A stretch of DNA of 64,000 nt from CAYLLT01 sp964384465 (lineage in GTDB: Bacteria > Planctomycetota > Phycisphaerae > UBA1845 > PWPN01), in assembly GCA_964384465.1 (NCBI GenBank), contig CAYLLT010000012.1:8706-72705 (forward strand), read 5' to 3'. Positions within the stretch are counted from its first letter, which is position 1. Every line of letters starts with the position of its first letter. Shown piece by piece: positions 59,558 through 64,000 of the stretch. Below the pieces are notes generated by a model, which was not told the DNA's origin, made no database searches, and saw only the letters and a list, made by a program, of their open reading frames with translations. A program made the translations under genes and the position numbers.

Positions 59558-60808
59558 CTACGGCCCGTGGATGCCGCTGCCGAACGCGCACCCCTCGTCG
59601 GGGGGGAACGCGAAGGCGTTGCCCAGCCCAGTATGACACCGCTGACACACGTAGCAGGTCGAGATGCTCGCCTGTCCCTGCGGGTTCACCGCGATCTGCG
59701 TCCCGCCCGCCGTAAACATCTGGGCCAGCCCGTCGGGGCTGGGGTTCAGGCGGAAGATGTGGCTGCGGGTATCGCCGAAGCGGGCCGTGCGCCCGTTGGT
59801 CAGGTGCACATCAATGGACTCGAACATCCGGACCAGGTACGGCATGTGACAACTGGTGCAGGTCAGCGCCTCGGTGTAGTCGCCGCGCACGAAGACGAAT
59901 CCCTGGTGTATGGCCATGTTCTGGCGGGGATGACACGCCTGGCACTGATTAATGATCGCGATGCTGGGATCATAGAACACCGAGGCGTGCGGGTTGTGGC
60001 AGATGTTGCATGCGAAGCCGGTGTGCGGGCTGGCCGATAACTCCGTCACCTGCTGGAAACCGAGGACCAGCCCGTCGGCCGCCGCAATCACGTTGGGATT
60101 GTCCGTGTTGGCATGGCAGCGGTTGCAGGAGGTCGAGTTGGCATCGAGCTGAATGGTGCCGCCGGATGGGTTGGACGGATGCCGGCTGCCGGGGCCGTGG
60201 CAGGCCTCGCATTGCACCCCCGGCTGGACCCAGGTGCCCTCGATCCCCAGCCGATTGTCTTGGTACTGGCCGCCGTTGTCAGTGATCGATACCGGTCCGG
60301 TCGTCCGCCGGAAGAACTGGCTGAAATCGAACGGCAGTGGGGTGATTTGCTCGGGCAGGTAAGGCACAAACCCCACAGGGATTCCGACCGGCGGGACGGT
60401 TTGATTGTACTGCGTATCGACACCGGTGGTGCCGGTGGTCAGGACGAAACCGTTGAGGTCGATAAACGTCGCCGCCTTCTCGTAGCCACCGATGACGTAG
60501 CTGATCTGCGGCCAGTCAAATCCCAACGGCGGATTGGGCACGCCTGGCCCGGCCGGATAGCTCGGCACGCCATCCAACACAGGCTTGAGCGCCTGCGAGT
60601 GCCCGCTCCGCGAGTGCTCGGCGAACAGGTTGGCATGGCAGGCGCTGCACGCCTCCGAGCCGATGTAGTAGCTCTCCGTGGGCGGCACGATCCCCCAAGG
60701 CGGCACGATCCCCGAAGGCGGCGTTGGCTGTGGGCAGCCGGACTGACCGCCGGCAAGAGCGAGAATCAAAGCGGCAACCGCACCACACTTGATTGCATTG
60801 CAATTCAT
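59558..60808 (-). CDS. Seven-heme cytochrome c lipoprotein
   Basis: 416 residues. Signal peptide ending ALAGGQSGC, a lipobox, followed by a Pro-rich linker (PQPTPPSGIVPPWGIVPP). Seven CXXCH sites: CSACH, CEACH, CNRCH, CNICH, CQACH, CTSCH and CQRCH. QCEACHGPGSRH and ACNICHNPHA resemble cytochrome c554-type proteins. About 130 residues lie between the first and second hemes. It probably sits on the outer membrane or the periplasmic face as a terminal or docking cytochrome. Confidence 0.85.
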   Translation of the reverse strand: MNCNAIKCGAVAALILALAGGQSGCPQPTPPSGIVPPWGIVPPTESYYIGSEACSACHANLFAEHSRSGHSQALKPVLDGVPSYPAGPGVPNPPLGFDWPQISYVIGGYEKAATFIDLNGFVLTTGTTGVDTQYNQTVPPVGIPVGFVPYLPEQITPLPFDFSQFFRRTTGPVSITDNGGQYQDNRLGIEGTWVQPGVQCEACHGPGSRHPSNPSGGTIQLDANSTSCNRCHANTDNPNVIAAADGLVLGFQQVTELSASPHTGFACNICHNPHASVFYDPSIAIINQCQACHPRQNMAIHQGFVFVRGDYTEALTCTSCHMPYLVRMFESIDVHLTNGRTARFGDTRSHIFRLNPSPDGLAQMFTAGGTQIAVNPQGQASISTCYVCQRCHTGLGNAFAFPPDEGCAFGSGIHGP

Positions 60809-60927
60809 ACGGTGGTCTCGGTCTCTGACCCTTGCTCGTTATGTTACACAACTGATCCGAATATGGAACCGGCCCACTTGCCCATTGGCATCAAGTGGGC
60901 CGGCGTGTTTTTGCATTTACCTGCCGA
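60809..60927. other. Gap within the operon between the 9-heme and 7-heme lipoprotein genes
   Basis: 119 bp. A short imperfect palindrome (GGCCCACTTGCCCATTGGCA ... CAAGTGGGCC) lies at about 60870-60901. No promoter is evident, so read-through from the operon promoter is assumed. Confidence 0.4.
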
Positions 60928-62550
60928 CTATGGAGCAGCCGGCGGAGCCGCACTCACCAATGGCAGGAGTTCGGAATAGGTCAGCAGGTCCTTCACGTAC
61001 GCCGGGTTGTGAGCGCCGCTGCTTCTGTCATTCGTGATGAAGTAGTAAAGATACCGCACCTGCTTGATGTTGTCGCTCAAGGCGGCCTGGCCGGCCTGGC
61101 TGTTGGTGCTGGTGTATTCCCAACCGGGCAGTCCGTTGGCCGTCGGCGGCACCGCCGCGTCGAGCCGAGCCTTGATGCCTGCCAGGCGGCTCTGAACGCT
61201 CGCCTGGAGCCCACTCAGGCGGGCGGTGATATTCTGACCCGCCGTGTGGCATTCCGCGCAAGCCGCTGTATTCACTTCAAACCGGTGGCCGCTGTCCGTC
61301 GGACTATCCACCGTCGGTGAGTTCGGGAATTCTGAGACCCGCACGTGGCAGGTCGCGCACGATCGCGTCGTGAAGCTATGCGCGTGCTGCTGGTTCGGGC
61401 GGATCGACGCCGTCCCCGGGGGGATGGGCATCTCACCATTTAGCAGGTTGGCCTGCTGGCTCTGGTGTGGCGGACGGCTGATCTTCTGCCAGGTATCGCT
61501 GCCGGTGGCCGTGCCGGCCGAGTCGGCGCGGGCATGGTGGCACTGGCCGCAAAGCCCAAACCGGGCGGGATTCGTCGCGTCAACCAGCAGGTCCGAAGGC
61601 GGCGAGTTGATGACCAGCGGGAAGCGCAGTTGTGTATCCCCGTGCCCCGGCAACTGGGAGCCGTTGCCGGTGGCCTTGTGGGGATCGTGACAGGTCGCAC
61701 AAACCTGGGAATGCAAATCAGAGACAATCACCGGCTCCCGAACCGCCTCCGAGGTCAGGTGCAGGTTCGCCAAAGTGGTATCGGTAATGGTCATGCCCTC
61801 TTCGAACCGGAGCTGGCGATGGTCACCTGAATGGCACTCGCCGCAAACGCCGAAGCGAGTTGGCGCAACCGGCGTTTCGTTGACTCGGGTCGTCCGGTTG
61901 CCAACAAAAGCCGACGAATCCTCTGCCCAGAATACCGAGCCGCCCTCCTCATTTCCGGCATGGGCCGAGTCCGACCACTCATCGAACGTCGGGTGAATGA
62001 CGGCGGTGTGGCACTTGCCACAAATGCTAGCGTCGAGCATCTTGAGGCTGGACGGCGGACGCAGGCTGACGTTCTGGATGTCGCTGACGTGCTGGGCGCC
62101 GGCGCCGTGGCAACTCTCGCACTGGACGCCGGCTAGCGCGTTGGTGGTCGCCCGGTCGACGAACCCGCCCGGTTCCCCAAATCCGACCGTGTGACATCCC
62201 AAGCAGGCCGGATTGGTGCCTTGCCCGATCGCCTCGAGGGTCTCCAGGGCTTTGGAGTGCCTGGTCGTCTGCCAGTCCGCGTGAGTGGTCGGATGGCAAA
62301 AGCCGCAACCGACGTGGAAGACGTCATTGACCGGGTCGGTGACGACCTTGGGTTGGGCAGACACAAACTGCCCGGTCACGCCGCGGTCAATGCCGCTACC
62401 GCTGGTCGGCGGCGGCGGATTGTTGTCCGGCGGCGGATTGTTGTCCGGCGGCGTTGTGATTGGGCACCCCTGCCCCATCAGCAGCACGCTGCCGGCCATC
62501 AGGAGAATTGAGACACCCATCGATCGCGGAATACTGTTTTCCTTGCTCAT
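60928..62550 (-). CDS. Nine-heme cytochrome c554-like lipoprotein
   Basis: 540 residues from ATG 62550 (GGAGTTCAC upstream; overlaps the stop of the lead gene). Lipobox in VLLMGQGC, then a Pro/Asn linker (PPDNNPPPDNNPPPP). Nine CXXCH sites: CGFCH, CLGCH, CESCH, CGKCH, CGECH, CATCH, CGQCH, CATCH and CAECH. NPACLGCHTVGFG plus GVQCESCHGAG is the cytochrome c554 signature. There is a heme-free helical C-terminus (~130 residues). It is probably an outer-membrane or surface electron carrier. Confidence 0.86.
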   Translation of the reverse strand: MSKENSIPRSMGVSILLMAGSVLLMGQGCPITTPPDNNPPPDNNPPPPTSGSGIDRGVTGQFVSAQPKVVTDPVNDVFHVGCGFCHPTTHADWQTTRHSKALETLEAIGQGTNPACLGCHTVGFGEPGGFVDRATTNALAGVQCESCHGAGAQHVSDIQNVSLRPPSSLKMLDASICGKCHTAVIHPTFDEWSDSAHAGNEEGGSVFWAEDSSAFVGNRTTRVNETPVAPTRFGVCGECHSGDHRQLRFEEGMTITDTTLANLHLTSEAVREPVIVSDLHSQVCATCHDPHKATGNGSQLPGHGDTQLRFPLVINSPPSDLLVDATNPARFGLCGQCHHARADSAGTATGSDTWQKISRPPHQSQQANLLNGEMPIPPGTASIRPNQQHAHSFTTRSCATCHVRVSEFPNSPTVDSPTDSGHRFEVNTAACAECHTAGQNITARLSGLQASVQSRLAGIKARLDAAVPPTANGLPGWEYTSTNSQAGQAALSDNIKQVRYLYYFITNDRSSGAHNPAYVKDLLTYSELLPLVSAAPPAAP

Positions 62551-62798
62551 GTGAACTCCTCGAATTCCACTCGTCTCGTCTCGCGGACTTTGGCTATCGA
62601 CCTCTCGCACTGCTCACAAAGCAGTGGAGCATAGTTTTCCTCTCTTCTCTTCGTCATTTGAACTGGCGGATGTCGACGGCGATTTCGCTGGCCGATGCGA
62701 TTGTCAGCCTGAACGGTGAGCGGACAGCCTTGTCCCATCGTCAGACTGACCTCACAAGCGGCCAAGCCGAATGAAAGCGCTTGGCTGGTCACCCGCAT
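62547..62798 (-). CDS. Small lead lipoprotein of the cytochrome operon
   Basis: 83 residues from ATG 62798, chosen because AAGGA lies eight bases upstream. The N-terminus ends SLTMGQGCPL, a lipobox close to the LLMGQGCPI of the next gene, followed by QADN versus PPDN. This suggests a truncated paralogue of the next protein's signal and linker. The rest is Arg-rich, with CEQCERS (CxxC but no His). The stop overlaps the next ATG. It may be a real small lipoprotein or a decayed leader; I favour a real but minor gene. Confidence 0.5.
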   Translation of the reverse strand: MRVTSQALSFGLAACEVSLTMGQGCPLTVQADNRIGQRNRRRHPPVQMTKRREENYAPLLCEQCERSIAKVRETRRVEFEEFT

Positions 62799-62866
62799 CA
62801 CGGATTCCTTCCGTGTATCTATTGCCGCAGACGACATATGCGCGACTTTCGGAAGCGATTCTAGCG

Positions 62867-62894
62867 ATCCTAAGTGACAACACCGCGCTGTCAA
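62867..62894 (-). promoter_or_regulatory. Candidate sigma-70 promoter for the cytochrome operon
   Basis: Minus-strand -35 TTGACA (62894-62889) and -10 TAGGAT (62872-62867) with a 16-bp spacer. Predicted start near 62860, about 60 bp before ATG 62798. It overlaps the predicted start of the sigma-54 site just upstream. Confidence 0.55.
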
Positions 62895-62905
62895 GATATT
62901 TCCAT

Positions 62906-62921
62906 CGCAAGGCACGTACCA
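62906..62921 (-). promoter_or_regulatory. Sigma-54 promoter for the cytochrome operon
   Basis: Minus-strand TGGTACGTGCCTTGCG: GG-N10-GC intact, one change in -24 and one at the last position. It has the same -24/-12 bases as the GH28 promoter. Predicted start near 62895, about 97 bp before ATG 62798. An inverted TTGTG-N8-CACAA (about 62924-62941) lies directly upstream and could be a regulator site. Confidence 0.6.
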
Positions 62922-62939
62922 GATTGTGTAAAAATGCAC

Positions 62940-63156
62940 AAACTCTATTATTCAGGCAAGAGCTTGTTGTTTATGCAATAGCTTGGATGTATCGCATTGT
63001 TTTAGTGCTATTTGATTGGGGTAAACCACCCATACGGGTGCGTTAAAAGGCGCAAGCGCTCGGCGGATGAAACCATCCGTGTTCTGGTTCTCTTTCCCTA
63101 CAGCAGCATAAGCGTGCGTCTGGACTTTTTGTCTTCCAGCTCTCTGCACTCTCCCT
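62940..63156. other. Divergent spacer between cytochrome operon and radical SAM gene
   Basis: This spacer is AT-rich compared with the rest of the window. It contains no gene I can support. Regulatory sites for both divergent sigma-54 promoters probably lie here. Confidence 0.5.
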
Positions 63157-63172
63157 CGGCACAGAAAATGCT
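63157..63172 (+). promoter_or_regulatory. Sigma-54 promoter for the radical SAM gene
   Basis: CGGCACAGAAAATGCT: GG-N10-GC with two mismatches to TGGCAC-N5-TTGCW. Predicted start is near 63184, about 26 bp before ATG 63210. Confidence 0.6.
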
Positions 63173-63209
63173 AATTGATTCTTCGTTCGAGAACGCGGGC
63201 CGTAGGATC

Positions 63210-64000
63210 ATGAACACCAAGCGAATCATCGATTTCAATGAGCGGCCGTTCGTCGTCGTCTGGGAGATGACCCAGGCCTGCGATTTGGCCTGCCTGCATT
63301 GCCGTGCGGAGGCCCAGCCGTTGCGGCATCCGGACGAACTCTCCACCGAGGAGGCGCGCCGCTTGATCGATCAGATCGCTGAACTGAAAGCGGGGGTGTT
63401 CATCCTCTCGGGCGGCGATCCCATGAAGCGATCCGACGTGTACGAACTGATCCGTTACGGCCACGATCGCGGCGTACGCATGGCCATGACGCCGTCTGTG
63501 ACACCCCTGCTGACGGATGCGGCCATCGTGCGCATGGCTCACGACGGACTCTCCCGCATCGCCTTCAGCCTCGACGGCTCCTGCCCGCGGGTGCACGACT
63601 CGTTCCGCGGCGTGCCCGGTTCGCATGCGCGAACGCTGCAAGTGATCGACACGGCCCGAGCCGCAGGCCTGCCGGTGCAGATCAACACCACGGTTTCACG
63701 GCACAACCTTGACGACCTGCCCGCGCTCGCCGGGCTGGTGAGGAACTTCGATATCGAGTTATGGAGCGTGTTCTTTCTGGTGCCGGTGGGGCGCGGGCAG
63801 GCGGACCAGCGTATCGCGCCCGCCGATTATGAGCGGGTGTTTGAGCTCCTCTGGTCGCTGCGACAACAGGTCCGCTTCGAGATCAAGAGCACCGAAGCCC
63901 CGCATTACCGCCGCTTCGTGCTCCAGAAGATGAAATCGGAGGGCGGGGAGAAAAAGGGGTCAGGTACATTTTGCCGGAACGGCCCGAAGGGTGCTTCGCA
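63210..64000 (+). CDS. Radical SAM protein, 3' end beyond the window
   Basis: 263 residues are visible from ATG 63210. CDLACLHC (C24, C28, C31 of the CxxxCxxC motif) binds the SAM-coordinating [4Fe-4S]; LSGGDPMKR (about 75) is the GGDP motif of SAM contact. DFNERPFVVVWEMTQACDLA resembles the AhbD/TIGR04053-like group of radical SAM/SPASM proteins, some involved in heme side-chain or peptide modification. Near residue 248 the frame enters a palindromic element (from 63951), read as KKGSGTFCRNGPKGAS. Whether a SPASM domain follows cannot be seen. The gene is divergent from the cytochrome operon; a role in heme maturation is only a guess. Confidence 0.8.
   Translation, partial: MNTKRIIDFNERPFVVVWEMTQACDLACLHCRAEAQPLRHPDELSTEEARRLIDQIAELKAGVFILSGGDPMKRSDVYELIRYGHDRGVRMAMTPSVTPLLTDAAIVRMAHDGLSRIAFSLDGSCPRVHDSFRGVPGSHARTLQVIDTARAAGLPVQINTTVSRHNLDDLPALAGLVRNFDIELWSVFFLVPVGRGQADQRIAPADYERVFELLWSLRQQVRFEIKSTEAPHYRRFVLQKMKSEGGEKKGSGTFCRNGPKGAS
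63951..64000. repeat. Second copy of the GH28-type inverted repeat, cut by the window edge
   Basis: AAAAAGGGGTCAGGTACATT then TTGCCGGAACGGCCCGAAGG and GTGCTTCGCA match the left arm and loop of the 14532-14612 element with one substitution (GGTACATT for GGTTCATT). It lies in frame in the radical SAM gene. Confidence 0.9.

Overview
The window looks like chromosomal DNA of a GC-rich planctomycete (Planctomycetota, perhaps Phycisphaerae-like). The support is PEP-CTERM proteins, a planctomycete-type dockerin-like protein, Tat-targeted Gfo/Idh and aldo/keto reductases, GH28/GH29 glycosidases, and many dispersed palindromic repeats accompanied by remnants of REP-associated (RAYT) transposases. I see no rRNA, tRNA, CRISPR array or intact insertion sequence.

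Layout. 1-4564 (+): group 3b [NiFe] hydrogenase ('sulfhydrogenase') beta, gamma, delta and alpha subunits, then a maturation protease and HypA. 4569-9211 (-): NfnAB-type transhydrogenase, an 82-residue protein and a large kinase-like protein. 9405-12518 (-): a secreted carbohydrate-active protein, a heptad-repeat coiled-coil protein and a cytidylate-kinase-like protein. 12792-15873: secreted oxidoreductase and GH28 lipoprotein. 15883-18617 (-): small membrane protein, CBM48-like protein, P1B-type metal ATPase. 19292-21936 (-): globin-coupled histidine kinase and NtrC-type sigma-54 activator. 23108-31050 (+): 2-oxoacid:ferredoxin oxidoreductase, ADP-forming acetyl-CoA synthetase and a CoA-transferase/GNAT fusion. 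31.1-38.6 kb: a repeat-rich region with a LuxR-type regulator and three PEP-CTERM proteins. 38551-39885 (-): GH29 fucosidase.

40036-62798 (-) is a 22.8-kb, 17-gene, mostly stop/start-overlapping operon encoding about 93 c-type heme sites. It comprises ten multiheme cytochromes (up to 21 hemes), three NHL-repeat proteins, a Rieske protein, a cytochrome b, a cytochrome b/octaheme fusion, an outer-membrane beta-barrel protein and a small lead lipoprotein. It reads as a quinone-to-outside electron conduit. A radical SAM gene runs off the right edge.

Two patterns tie the window together. First, near-consensus sigma-54 promoters (GG-N10-GC) precede at least seven operons: Nfn, the kinase-like gene, GH28, the P-ATPase operon, the oxidoreductase operon, the cytochrome operon and the radical SAM gene. 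The window also encodes a globin sensor kinase and an NtrC-type activator. I infer an oxygen- or redox-responsive sigma-54 regulon for anaerobic hydrogen, ferredoxin, acetate and external-electron metabolism, functionally like the DosR hypoxia regulon. Second, several families of small palindromic elements sit inside coding sequences in frame. One is a quasi-palindrome built around GGGTCGTCGACGACCC that occurs in 16, 31 and 61-bp versions, so growth is by multiples of 15 bp. Another puts nearly the same 17-residue peptide into a GH28 enzyme and a radical SAM protein.
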